From the NCBI GenBank assembly GCA_026261815.1, contig JAMPIT010000354.1, positions 1,922,001 through 1,986,000 of the forward strand: 64,000 bases of DNA. The letters run 5' to 3'. A model generated the notes under the pieces. It was not told the DNA's origin and ran no database searches. It saw nothing but the letters and a program-made list of their open reading frames with translations. The DNA comes from Monarcha castaneiventris obscurior. Lineage: Eukaryota > Chordata > Aves > Passeriformes > Monarchidae. Positions within the stretch are counted from its first letter, which is position 1; each line of letters opens with the position of its first letter. Positions 10,756 through 21,900 of the stretch are shown piece by piece. The position numbers were made by a program, and so were the translations under genes.

Positions 10756-12088
10756 GAGCCACCTGGAGGAGGGTCCCTGCAAGTTCTCGGCTGCAGGAAG
10801 AGCCCCAAGGAGCCGAGATTCCCCCAGAACCAGCATCTGAAGCAGAAGGTGGTGACAACTCTGCATCCCCGGGCCCTGGGAACACTGTGGGGTCTCCAGC
10901 CTGACCCACCCTAACAAGGGGCTGTCACCAGCCCTCATCCTGCCCCTAAAATCCCTTGGGATCCCCCATCAATCTCTGCATTCCCCATTCCAAAATCTCC
11001 ATCCTGAGATGAGCCCAAAGGGGTGGAAGTGACCACGACACCAAATTTTTATCTCCACCCACCGATTTGGCATCTCTGCCCTTGGCCAGGTTCCCCCCAG
11101 TGGGTGGGAGCAGCCCAGAGCCCTGCACTGCCCATCCTGACCTGTCCTGGCTCCATTTCCATTCCTCCTGTGGGGTGTGAGGTGTTTGGGGGAACAGGGG
11201 AGGAGGAGGAGGGATGGAAGAGGAGGAGGGGGGAAGAAGGAGTGGGAGAAAGGATGAAGAGAGGAGGAGCAGGAGGTGGGATTAGGGCGGAGAAGGAGGA
11301 GGATGGATGGAGGAAGACAAGAAGAGGGAGGAGGAAGCTCCTGGGTCCAGTGCTCCCAGAATTTGCAGGCCCCTCACCCCAAGGAGCATCGACCTCCCCA
11401 TCCCACAGGTGATGGCGGAGGGGGAGCTTGGCCCAAATATCCTGGGGAGTTCCTGGGCCGGTGCTTTTTGGGGGGATTTTTGGATCTTGCAGAACTCCAA
11501 AGCCGAGAATGGGGAGAGCAGAGAGGGGCAATACCGGGACCAGGGGAGCCCCGGCAGTCTGGAGGAGCGAACCCCTGTGACCCCCAGGAGCCCAAAGTGG
11601 GGAGCCCAGAGAGGGGGGAGCGCCGCCATTCGTGGGACCCTCAACACCCTGGAGAGAGTGAGGGGGGAACTCCTTGGACCCCCTGCACCCCAAAGCAGAG
11701 AATAAGGGGAGGAAGGACCCCTTGGACCCCCAGAACCCCCAGCATCCCTAAGTGGGGAGACAGAAGAGGGGGAACTTTTCAGCTTCCTGGGACTCCCAGC
11801 AGCCTGGGGAGGGCAGGGACCAAGTAGACAGGGGACCCCCAATGCAAGTGTGACCCCAGCAGCCGGGACAGGGGGGAGCCCCCAAACACCAAAGGGAGGG
11901 CCCAGAGATGGGGAACTCCTGGGAGGCTTTTTCAGGGCTGAATCTTGGTGTTTGGGAGGTTTTTATGAGCATTACACGATGCCCAGTGGCTTCCAGAGAT
12001 AGATTTGGGCAGAGGGAACTTAAACTCAACATGATCATCCCTTGTTTTCTCCCCAAACCAGGATTTCCCATTCCCTACCCTTGGCTGG
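10756..12088. other. Non-coding sequence upstream of the arm B ZNF gene
   Basis: Mirror of 537-1729, plus the part arm A lost. GA-rich tract at about 11200-11340. No exon recognised; promoter elements not identifiable by eye. Confidence 0.55.
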
Positions 12089-13164
<1,076 letters not shown>

Positions 13165-13670
13165 GGGCAGCCCTGTGAGTGCCCCGAGTGCAGGAAGAGC
13201 TTCATCCTCTGCTCCAACTTCATCCCCCATCAGAGGACCCACGTTTGGCAGAGCCCTGCTGACCCTCATTCCCTGTGATCCAGGTTGGGAAGACCCCAGG
13301 CTGGTGCTCTCCACGTCCTCCTGGATCCCCGTAGGCACCTGGGTGAAGGCAGGGGCAGGAACATCCATCGGGACTCAGATCAACACTGGAAATTCATTGG
13401 GAAGAGTCAATTATTTAACTTTACACCCTAAGGAGTTTCATCTATTCTGTCCAATTGTTTCTTCTGGTGGCATCCAGCAATCCTGGATGATCTTGGAGGT
13501 CTTTTTCAACCTAAATAGTTTCCTCCTTCATGCTGTCAAATAAAGCAAAACTGGGATAAATAAATTCAACAAAGGTATCTAAAGCTGCACCATTTTACTG
13601 GGATTTGGGGGAGATTTTGGGGTTGGTTAAGGGAAATATTTGGGTGTTGTGAGGCCATGGGCTGGGCAGA
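13165..13670. other. 3' flank of the ZNF gene with a CR1 scrap
   Basis: Starts with a leftover finger after the stop (to about 13250), then AT-richer sequence. At about 13475-13520 the phrase CTGGATGATCTTGGAGGTCT followed by TTTTCAACC matches, from memory, the 3' end of avian CR1 LINEs in plus orientation. AATAAA at 13541 could serve the ZNF gene as a poly(A) signal. Confidence 0.55.
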
Positions 13671-13877
13671 TGGGGCCACGATGTCACAGTTGTGGTGGCA
13701 GAACATGTCCACAGGAGCCCGTCTGTTCTCCAGGAATTCCGGTTGTCTGTCCCAGTCCCTGGCCTGGGTCTGCCCATCCCGAGTGTCCCCCCCCAGAGTG
13801 CCCAAATCGCTGCTGAAGTGCCTGAGCTGCTCTGGGCTGTGGATGTTCCTGTCCACCAACCTGTCCTGGTCAGTGCC
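13671..13877 (-). pseudogene. MHC class II beta-1 domain exon remnant
   Basis: The minus strand reads a peptide typical of the second half of a class II beta-1 domain: GTDQDRLVDRNIHSPEQLRH, SSDLGTLGGDTRDGQTQARD, then DRQPEFLENRRAPVDMFCHH and NCDIVAP. The helix phrase QPEFLENRRA-VD-FC, including the conserved cysteine, is the clearest signal. The first part of the exon, with the other beta-1 cysteine, is not recognisable. It stays open but points away from the transmembrane exon at 14214, so the locus is rearranged. Class II beta chains pair with alpha chains to present peptides on antigen-presenting cells; this fragment cannot encode a full chain. A copy is at 56289-56484. Confidence 0.8.
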
Positions 13878-14213
13878 ATGGAGGGTAGGACAGGGTCTTG
13901 GGGGACTGGGAGGGGCTTTTGTGGCTCTTGGGGGCATCTGTGGTGCTGGGAGGGGGTTTGGGGGCTTTTAGGGCAGTCTGTGAGGGAGTTTTGTGGTGTT
14001 GGCAGGGCTGTTTGGCTTGCAGAGAATTTGGGTGGGTCTTTGGACAGATGGGAGGGGGTTTTGGTGGCTCTTGGGGCCGTTTGTATTGCAGGGAGTGGTT
14101 GTGGGACTCCTGGCCAGGAGCTGTGGGGTGGTTTGAGGGGTCTGGGAGTGGCTGTGGGGCTGGGAGGGGGTTTTAGAGCAGATGTGACCCCCAGACCCCA
14201 AAGCTGCCACCAG

Positions 14214-14287
14214 ATCCTACCCTGAAGATGCTGCTGGGGTTTGGGGGCTCCACGTTGGGGTTCATCCTCCTGGCTCTGCAGGAGAAG
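14214..14287 (+). pseudogene. MHC class II beta transmembrane exon remnant
   Basis: After a CCACCAG acceptor, the plus strand reads PTLKMLLGFGGSTLGFILLA and then LQEK before a gtgagg donor. The K-M-L-x-G-x-GG-x-x-LGFI pattern is the class II beta membrane anchor, shortened here at its C-terminal side. The paired copy in arm C (55862-55937) is inverted. The beta-2 immunoglobulin exon was not found between the pieces. Confidence 0.75.
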
Positions 14288-15320
14288 GTGAGGGGGGATC
14301 CCCAAGGGCCGTGTGTGTCCCCCCAGAGCGTGTGTGACCCCCCCATGCCAGTGTCACCCCCTTTTCCCTGCCCACAGGGCTCCTGCCCCAGCCCCTGCTG
14401 CCCCCGGGAGGGAATTTGGGGAGGGGGCAGAGGGGGTGCGCAGCCCCCGCCGGGGGATGACCCCGGCCCAGCGCCCTTGGTTCAGCACCGAGCTGGGCTT
14501 GGGGCCGCAGCAGGAAGAGGCCGATGGGAAGCAGATCCTGCAGGGGCCACAGGGCTTGGGCTCAGGGCAAGCTCCTGCCCTGCACACCTGGCTCAGGTGT
14601 GAGCCTGCCCCGGGAAGGGAGCAGGACATTCCCATCCCCACGGATCGGGGCTGGGAGCAGCGCTGGGAGCAGGGACATGGAAATACTGGGAGCAACTGGG
14701 AGCAGCTGGGAATGATGTGTGTGTGCTGGAGGAAACTGGGACTGGGGAGAGTTTGGGTTCTTGCCAGTGGGATGTGTGTCCCTGACTGCAATCTCTTGGC
14801 CTGCACCAGAGTCTCACTCACCTGCACAAGCAGAAAGCTCTGTCGCTGTGCTCGCAAGGGGCTCCTCTGCTGCAAAGCTGTCAGAGCCCTGTGAGGGCAG
14901 AGCGGGCCCAGCCGTGCCCGGGGCTGAGCCCCAGCAGAGCCCTGGCAGAGCCCAGAGCAGCCTCAGCATGCGCAGGGCCCGGCTGCAAGGAGAGAAAGCA
15001 GAAACTGCCCAGCAGCTGAAGCCTCCTGTCCCCTTGTCCCAGCCGCCCGCAGTGCCCAGGCCGTGCTGGCCGTGCTCAGAGCTGGGCCCAAAGCTGCCAG
15101 CACTGCTGCCTTTGGGAGCAGAGCAGGAGGGCAGGACATGTGCCCAGCCTGCAGCCAGCCATGGCACAGCCACCTCCTCAGCAGCTGCCCAGAGCCCAAA
15201 AGCAGCTTGGCAGCCGACTGAAGAATTCGCTGCAGCTGCCCCAGCAAAGGGGGAACCTTTGGTGCCCGGCCAGGCCGTGCCATGCCCAGATCTGGGAGCA
15301 TCCCCCTGCCTGTGGCCTCA
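14288..15320. other. Intergenic, no recognised gene
   Basis: The first part (to about 14400) matches 55770-55860 inverted and may be the end of the old class II beta gene (CCCACAGGGCTCCTGCCCCA). The rest is GC-rich with no motif I can assign. Confidence 0.5.
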
Positions 15321-15500
15321 CCTGCACATTGGGCGTGGAGCGTGGCTTTGAAGAAGGTGCCAGAATCAAAGTCCATCATCTTCAGCTGCCGCTGGCCAGC
15401 TCAAGGAAGAGGTTGTCGGCCTTGAGGTCGTCCTTGGTGTCTCCAGCAGCAGCAGCCCCACCTGGTACAGCTTCTCCAGGGGCTCCTTCTCCTTCCCTGG
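15321..15500 (-). pseudogene. PIM-like serine/threonine kinase fragment, copy 1
   Basis: The minus strand reads DDLKADNLFLELASGQLKMM, then DFDSGTFFKATLHAQCAG before a GT donor. This is a kinase catalytic loop (DLKADN, where HRDxKxxN is usual; the HRD part is lost) and a DFD in the place of DFG. The upstream piece LEKLYQVGLLLLE lies in another frame. Context (a second PIM-like locus 0.4 kb away on the same strand) and the sequence LASGQLK-DF-SG-F-KATL point to a PIM-type kinase. The frame change and missing exons make it a pseudogene. Confidence 0.6.
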
Positions 15501-15782
15501 GGGCCAGACCAGGCTGTCAGGGCTCTGCCCAGGGCCCCAGCCATCAATGAAGCAGACAAGCAAAACCAGGGGGGATGGTGGCCACCAGTGCTTGCCAGAG
15601 CAGCTCAGCTCCAGCTCAGCTGCAGCCCAAGAGCTGCGTGTTCCCTTCTGACGATCCCTGCTCAGAGCTACAGGCAGGACAAAAGAGTCTGGTTTGCTTT
15701 GCCACTGATTACCAGGAGATGGGTGGGGTTGTTACCTGCCAGGCCCCTGGATCAGACTGTGCCCGTGGATCTCTCCCATCTT

Positions 15783-17812
15783 CTAGGGCAGATGAACACC
15801 CTGCAGCCACAGATCATTGAAGAGCTCCTCCAAGGACGGCCTGTCCAAGGGCTGCATGGACAAGCACCTCTTAATAACATCCTGGCACTCTGGGGAGACA
15901 AACCAGAAACCACCAGTCAGCTGGAGAAGGATCCCACCCGCTTTGGCCCCCGTTCCCGTGCCCAGGCCATGCTGGCTGTGCCCAGAGCTGGGCCTAAACT
16001 TCCCCATGGATTCTGTGCCTTGCAGAGGAGCAGGAGAGCAGGACATGTGCCACCTCCTCAGCAGCTGCCAGAGCGGGATGCTCCTGAGCCCGCTGCTGTC
16101 TCCCAGCACTGCTGTTCCCCCCATGCCGCAGAGATGAGGATCCACCCGGAGAGAGCCGGCGTGGCAACAGGATGTGCCCCCAGATGATCTCCTGGCTCCT
16201 CCTAAACGGGTGCTTCCCCACCACCAGGTGGTACAGCAGGAGGCCCAGGGACCAGATGGTTGCTGCCTGGCCGTGGTAGCGTTGGTGCTGGATCCACTCG
16301 GGTGGGCTGTAGGACAGGGTTCCTATGGAACACAGCCCGAGCTCATCAGGGGATGCTGCTGCTCCCAGAGCCCTGCCCCAGCATCCCTGGGTACGCGGGG
16401 GTCACCCGCTGCCCTCTCACCAGCACCTGGGACTTGTGTACAAATTGGGGCTGGAAAAGAAGCCACTGGTGCTGGAAGAGGGCAGCAGAAAGCCCTGGGG
16501 AGGCCCAACCATGACATGCAAATGAAAAACCCACCCAGTACTGGGGAAAACCCACTCTCCTCCCTGCCTGCATTGCCCCAAAAAACATTAAGAAGCCAAG
16601 GCAAACAAGGGCAGCGGAGCAGTCCAGGCCCTTCCTCGCCTGCACACCAAACCAGCCGGTGCCCGGGCTCTGACCCCCCTCTCTGCCACCCCCATGGGGG
16701 TGTTTGTCAGGCTGGCTGCCCCAGCCCAGGGCAGGGCAGGGTGGGTGCTGAAGGCTGTCGGCAGGGCCAGGAACTGGCCCCCTCCCAGCCCCAACCAAAA
16801 GCAACTTGGCTCAAGAATTAATCCCATCCTGGGAGCAATGAGGGCAAGCCCCGGTGCTACACCCAGGCTGGGCCATGAGATGCCTGGGAGCATCCCCTGG
16901 GAGGGCTCACCTGCAAACTGGGTGTAGGCTGTGTCCTGGAGGAAGGCGCCACAGCCAAAGTCGATCAGTTTCAGCTGTCCCGTGGCCAGGTCGAGCAGGA
17001 TGTTCTCGGGCTCGATGTCCCGGTGGCAGGAGCCCGCAGCTGGTGCAGCGCCGCACGGCCTCCAGCAGCTGCTGGAACAGCCCCCGCGCCTCCTCCTCGG
17101 GCAGGAACCTCCGCTCCGCCAGGAAAGCCGACAGGAACCTCCTGGCACCGCTCCGGACGCTCCAGCACCAACAAGAAGCTGCTGGGGAGCTCGAGCCACT
17201 GCAGGAGCCGGATGACAGCGGCACAGCCAGGGGACACCTTGGCCAGCAGCACGATCTCCAGGGGCGCACGGGCGCCGTCAGGCTGTGGGAGGAGCGCGGT
17301 GCCGTCAGCGGGGCTGAGGCCGTGCCGGGCCTCTGGGACCCCTCACCCAGCCCGGGATGCTCCGCGCCCCCCGCTCACCCCACGCCCGCTCTCCCTGCGG
17401 GGCTCCCGGCGGCTCCCGCCCCGCCGGGCCCCGGCTCCTTGCCGCCCGGCACGGCCCGGCTCTGCCGCTGGCCCCGCTCACTCACCAGCTCGCCCCAGTG
17501 CCGGACGCGCTCCCGCGGCACGCATTTGATGGTCACCTGCGAGCAAGGGGCAGCAGCGGCCTCAGCTCGCTGCCCGCCCCGCCGCGCCCCGGCTTCCTCC
17601 TCCTCCTTCCTTCCTTCCTTCCTTCCTCCTCCTCCTCCTCCTCCTCCTCCTCCTCCTCCTCCTCCTCCTCCTCCTCCGCCCGCCGCCGGCCCCGCCACTC
17701 CCCGGGGCTCCGTCCGCGAGCCGCGTCCCCGAGCAGACGCTGCCGAAGCCACCGCTGCCCAGCAGCGAACCCAGCCGGTGCCGCTCCTGCAGGGCCTCCT
17801 GCGCCTTCCCTG
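15783..17812 (-). pseudogene. PIM-1-like serine/threonine kinase pseudogene, copy 2, intron-containing
   Basis: Exon pieces lie in order on the minus strand. Glycine loop, about 17812-17717: LGSLLGSGGFGSV. Lysine exon, 17538-17489: VTIKCVPRERVRHWGEL. Core exon, 17284-16911: [70 protein letters not shown] and [10 protein letters not shown]. Exon at 16321-16150: LSYSPPEWI and YHGQAATIWSLGLLLYHLVV. Last exon, 15893-15783: CQDVIKRCLSMQPLDRPSLE, ending LQGVHLP and a stop. The core exon is split over three frames (breaks near 17140 and 17035), so no intact kinase can be made. HRD, DFG, APE-like PPEW and the VAIK-type lysine are all still readable. Intact PIM kinases are constitutively active cytosolic or nuclear kinases, expanded in songbirds. 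Splice signals at most pieces show it is not a retrocopy. Confidence 0.85.
17600..17680. repeat. (TTCC)n then (CCT)n microsatellite
   Basis: About 20 bp of TTCC repeats followed by about 17 CCT/CTC units, inside an intron of the PIM-like pseudogene. Confidence 0.9.
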
Positions 17813-18397
17813 CGGGCGACACGCGGCCGTCAGCGCTCGGCCCGGGGCCAGACACGGCCCCCAAGCACCCCCCCGAGCGCCCCGGGCCGGGCATCCCCAT
17901 CCCAACGGGACCCCGGCGGCTCGGGGCCGGCGGCCGCGCTCAAGAGCGGCGGAGCTCGGGCCGGGGAAGCCGCAGCGGAGGCGGCGGCAGCGGCCGCGCC
18001 CCGTGTGTCCTCCGCGGGCCCCGGGAGGCGCCGGGGCCGGGGCCGGGCTCGGGCCAGGCGGAGCCCAAGGGTGGCGATGCCGCCCCAGCCCCAGGCACTG
18101 ATGCCCGCCCGGCAGCGCCACAGCCAGGACGGCGAGAGCCGGGCGGAGGCGAGACCGCGGCGGGACGGCCGGGGCCGGGGAGGGGCCTGGGGCATGGCCC
18201 GGTCCGGCAGGGGGAGAGACCGGGAGGGGAGGGGGACACCGGGAAAGGGGGACCGGGAGAGGAGAGGGACACCGGGAAAGGGAGACCGGGACTGTGAGAG
18301 AGGGAGAGGGACAGCGGGAGAGTGAGAGGAGGAGCAGGAGAAAGAGACGCAGTGTCCAAGACGCTGCTGCCGCTGCAAGTGAAGCGCCGGGGCCGTT
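17813..18397. other. CpG-rich 5' flank of the PIM-like locus, with GA-rich repeats
   Basis: Very GC- and CpG-rich, as expected for a promoter of an ancestral kinase gene, but no defined element can be named. At 18215-18330 a degenerate purine repeat (GGGACACCGGGAAAGGGGGA and variants) is present. Confidence 0.5.
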
Positions 18398-18453
18398 TGT
18401 CCGCGTGTCCGAGTGTCCGCGTGTCTGCGTGTCCGAGTGTCCGCGTGTCCGTT
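18398..18453. repeat. 8-bp tandem repeat TGTCCGCG/TGTCCGAG
   Basis: About seven consecutive octamers of TGTCCGCG, TGTCCGAG and TGTCTGCG type. Confidence 0.85.
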
Positions 18454-19489
18454 CCCCGCTCGCCCCACGCCCCCACGGCCGAGCCTCGCGCGCCCCGGGG
18501 GCAGCCCCTGAGTGTGGCCAAACACGGGAACTTTGCCGGGTTCAGCCCAGATCCAGAGTCCTGACTCCCGCACGCTGGCAGAGGAATCCCCTCGGCTGCT
18601 GCTGGGCCTTGTCCCTGCTGAGGCTCAGACACTGCCGGGGCACATTCCCTGCCTGTGGAATTCGTGCCCCACCCAAGCACTGCACTTTTGTCTCCAGCAT
18701 TGCTTCCCAACAAAAACAGGGGAAGGCAAACTGTGTGCAGCTCATGGTATTCCAGAGTGTCTAAAACTCGCTAAGTCATAGATCTTAGAGGTGAGATCCA
18801 TTTGGAATTTGTGGGATGGAGAAATAGTTCAACATGGAAAAGGGGAGCACAGAAATAAATAAAGGAAAACATCTTGGATCATTTCTCTCCATTTTCATTT
18901 TGCTTATGGAAAGCTGTTTCAGATTTCCAGGAATCTTCTGCACAGTCCTGTTTGCTCTGCTCAAGAACCTTTCCTGGAGAACGAGGTGCAGCTCCTGTCA
19001 CAAGATTTGCCACCACTGCAGCTTGTCTTGGCTTTCCACACTGGGAGTGCAGCACAACTTCTGCAGCCAAGCAGGACAAATGTTTGAAGAACTTTACAAC
19101 TTGTCCTTTCTTTTCCTTGGGAGCTGGGGAGTGGAGCCATTGGTGAGGTTTTCATTGTGGCTGTTCTAACCTAAGAAACCAGGAGGTGGTGATGCCTTGG
19201 CAAGGAGATAATGCTTGAGCGATGCCAAAAGCTGTAGCTGTGCGGAAAGAAGCAGTTCCTGTGTGCCAGGGTATGTGAATGAAGCACCTTTTAGAACAGC
19301 AGATTTAGCAGAACAAGCTAAGTGCAAAAGCTGACCACTGGCTATTTGAGCAGCCAGTCTTATAAAGCATAGGCAGAGAACAGAGATGAAAAGTTCAAGG
19401 CTGAGGAAGACTCCTGAGCCTTCATCCAAAACGAGCACCAGGAGGCTGACGACCTCCCCATGCAGGAACCGCACAGGTGCCACAAGGGC
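18454..19489. other. No gene recognised
   Basis: The composition shifts from GC-rich to average near 18700. Short frames on both strands carry no motif. Part of it may be the upstream section of the LTR suggested at 19490-19708. Confidence 0.45.
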
Positions 19490-19708
19490 TGACACCATCG
19501 TGTGATTAGAAAATGTGTTGCAATGTGAAGGTTAGGAAAGTCTAATGTGCACATGAAGTATAAAAAGCACAAAAGGCAGTGCTGTGCGAAGAAGGGCCGA
19601 GTGAGTTTGTGCTGGAGCTGTCCCCCTCGCTCCCGGCGTCAAATAAACCCACAGCTGCTTTCCAGGCCTGGCCCTGTGGCGTCCTGTTCTCCTGCTCAGT
19701 GCTCGGGC
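19490..19708 (+). mobile_element. Probable LTR 3' part (promoter, R and U5)
   Basis: TATA-like AGTATAAAAAGC at about 19557, AATAAAC at about 19641, then a pyrimidine-rich end near TCGGGCA. The spacing TATA to poly(A) signal to end is that of an avian retroviral LTR. The left boundary and target duplication were not resolved. Confidence 0.5.
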
Positions 19709-19719
19709 ATCAAAGCCCC

Positions 19720-20400
19720 GGGCCCCGCAAGGGGAAGCCAGTGGAGACCTCCCCGCGGCCTTTCCCCTGGGCGAGGACGATGGAGACCGCCCAGTGTCCC
19801 CCAAAGGCAAGGAGGGCAGAGACACCCCGGCCCCCAAATGGGAGGAGGACGGAGAAAATCCTGGTTCCCCTAGAAAGGAGGAGGATGGAGACCCCCGGCC
19901 TCCTCATACGGGAGGAGGTTGGAGATGACCCCGGCCCTCTTCCATGGGAGAGGAGGATGGGGACCACCTTGGCCCCCCCATTAGGGGAGGAGGATGAAGG
20001 CTCCCCCAGACCTCCCACAGCAGAGGAGGACAGGGACCCCTATGGTCCCCCCAAAGGTAAGGAGGATGGAGACCCCCTGGGTCCCCTAAAGAGGAAGAGG
20101 ATGGAGACGTCAATGGGGTGAGGAGGACAGAGACCAGCCCTGGGCCCCCTAAAATGAGAGGGTGACAGAGACCTCCCAGGCACCCCAAAGGGGAGGAGGA
20201 TGCAGACATCCCCCATCTGCCCCAAAGGGGATGGGGACAACCTCTGGCCCCCTTAAAGGCAAGGAGGCTGGAGACCTCCCTGGCCCCTCCAAACAGGAGG
20301 AGGACAGAGACCACCCTGGCCCCCTCTGTGATAGGAGGAGGGCAATTCCCCCCGATCCATCCCATGGGAGAGGAGGACGGATGAGCCGAGGTTGTCTCTG
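19720..20400. repeat. Degenerate GGAGGAGGA-rich minisatellite
   Basis: Units of roughly 45-50 bp built on GGGAGGAGGA-GGAGACCCCC repeat irregularly. Frames through it (19579-20121 plus, 19904-20584 minus) are repeats rather than proteins. Confidence 0.7.
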
Positions 20401-20931
20401 TCCCTCTCCTACCTGGGGAGTCCCAGGGGGGTCTCCAACCCTCTCTTGTCTGGGAATGATCGGGGTGGGGATGGTCTCTGTCCCTCTCACCCCACTCGGT
20501 GCCCAGTGAGGGTCTCTGTCCTTCTCCCCTCGGGATTCTCGGGAGATGCTTGTGGGGCTTTGGGGGTGTCTCTGTCCCTCTCACCCCGAGGATGCTTGGG
20601 CGGGGTCACACCAGGGCTGAGAGGGACAGAGACCCCCCCGGCCTCCCCAGGTGTGAGAAGGTCGGAGAGCCCCCACCCCCCGAGCACAGTCAGCAGTGAG
20701 AGGGACACAGAGCCCCTGGTCCCCAGCCCTGCACAAGCATTCCCTGAGGTGAGAGGGATGGAGACCCCCGAGCATCCCCCAGGGCGAGGGGCACAGAGAC
20801 CCCTGAGCATCCCCTGGATTGAGAAGGATGGAGACTCCCCCAAGCATCCCCCTGGCACAGGGGCGGGAGGGAGGGAGACCCCCGTCAGGCATTCCCTGGG
20901 GTGAGAACGATGGAGAGCCCCGAGCATCCCC
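20401..20931. repeat. Degenerate minisatellite leading into the 39-bp array
   Basis: Looser copies of GTGAGAGGGACAGAGACCCC-type units; no coding signal. Confidence 0.6.
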
Positions 20932-21113
20932 TGGGGTGAGAGGGACAGGGACACCCCCTCAGGAATGCCCTGGGGTGAGAGGGACAGGGACACCCCCTCA
21001 GGAATGCCCTGGGGTGAGAGGGACAGGGACACCCTCTCGGGAATGCCCTTGGGTGAGAGGGGCAGGGACACCCCCTCGGGAACGCCCTGGGGTGAGAGGG
21101 ACAGGGACAACCC
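20932..21113. repeat. 39-bp tandem repeat, about 4.7 copies
   Basis: Copies start at 20932, 20971, 21010, 21049 and 21088, each TGGGGTGAGAGGGACAGGGA followed by CACCCCCTCAGGAATGCCC with few changes. Confidence 0.9.
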
Positions 21114-21900
21114 CCCCAAGGCCCTCCCAAGCATCCCCTGGGCACCGGACAAAATAAACTTGGCAGAAATCAAACTCAACTCTACATAAAATGCTTTGAG
21201 CAATGTTTGCTCTTCCCACAAGTCACTTGTGCTGAAAACACAAACAAACCCCAAACACGAATAAACCGACAGTACAAGCAATGATGGTGGCAATTCAAAG
21301 TTCCAGCGGTTCCCCCACAGCTCCAGCTCAGCTGCTGGCAGGTTCCTGTAAAAGAAAAGTGACAATTTGGCCCAATACAGATGATTAAAAGGAAGGAAAA
21401 ACTCTGTGTAGCTGTCACAAAGGTGGCAGGGACAAAGAGAAAAAGGATTCTCACGTTTGGCAAAGCCCCCCAGGCTGTGAGAGAGAAAAGGGGGGAGAGC
21501 AAGGGAGGGACAGGGACAGAGACCTCCCCTGGGGAGGGGCAAGTGTGACACTGTCCCCTGTGTGCGTGGCCTTCCCGGGGTGGGGGTTTCACACTGAGCC
21601 AGGCTGGGTAAGGGGGGTGGTGTTCACTGCCCCTGAGCAGGGGTTACCCCAGAGCCCCAAATCTCTCCTCCTGCCCCCTTGGGTGGGGGATGGGGGTGCA
21701 AATGTGGCCTCAGCAAATGGGTCTGGGGGCTGTGGCCTCCCCCAGGCCGACCCCAGCCAGGGATGATTTTCAGGACAGCTCTGGGCTTGGCTTTCTGTGG
21801 ATTCATTCCTCTCCCTCAGCCTTGTTTACTTCTTATAGTAAAGAACGGTTACTCCTTTTCCTGCATTTTTGCTTGGGAGCCCTGTAATTGTGGGATTTGA
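21114..21900. other. No gene recognised
   Basis: AT-richer to about 21480, then GC-rich. No motif, clear repeat or LTR boundaries seen. Confidence 0.45.

Noticed and set aside
16854..18101. 415-residue plus-strand frame
   Set aside because: Antisense of the PIM-like kinase exons; the kinase motifs are on the minus strand.
19579..20584. Possible repetitive protein gene (PSSSSPNGG-type repeats)
   Set aside because: Frames on both strands are equally long and follow the DNA repeat unit; unit length varies and breaks the frames.
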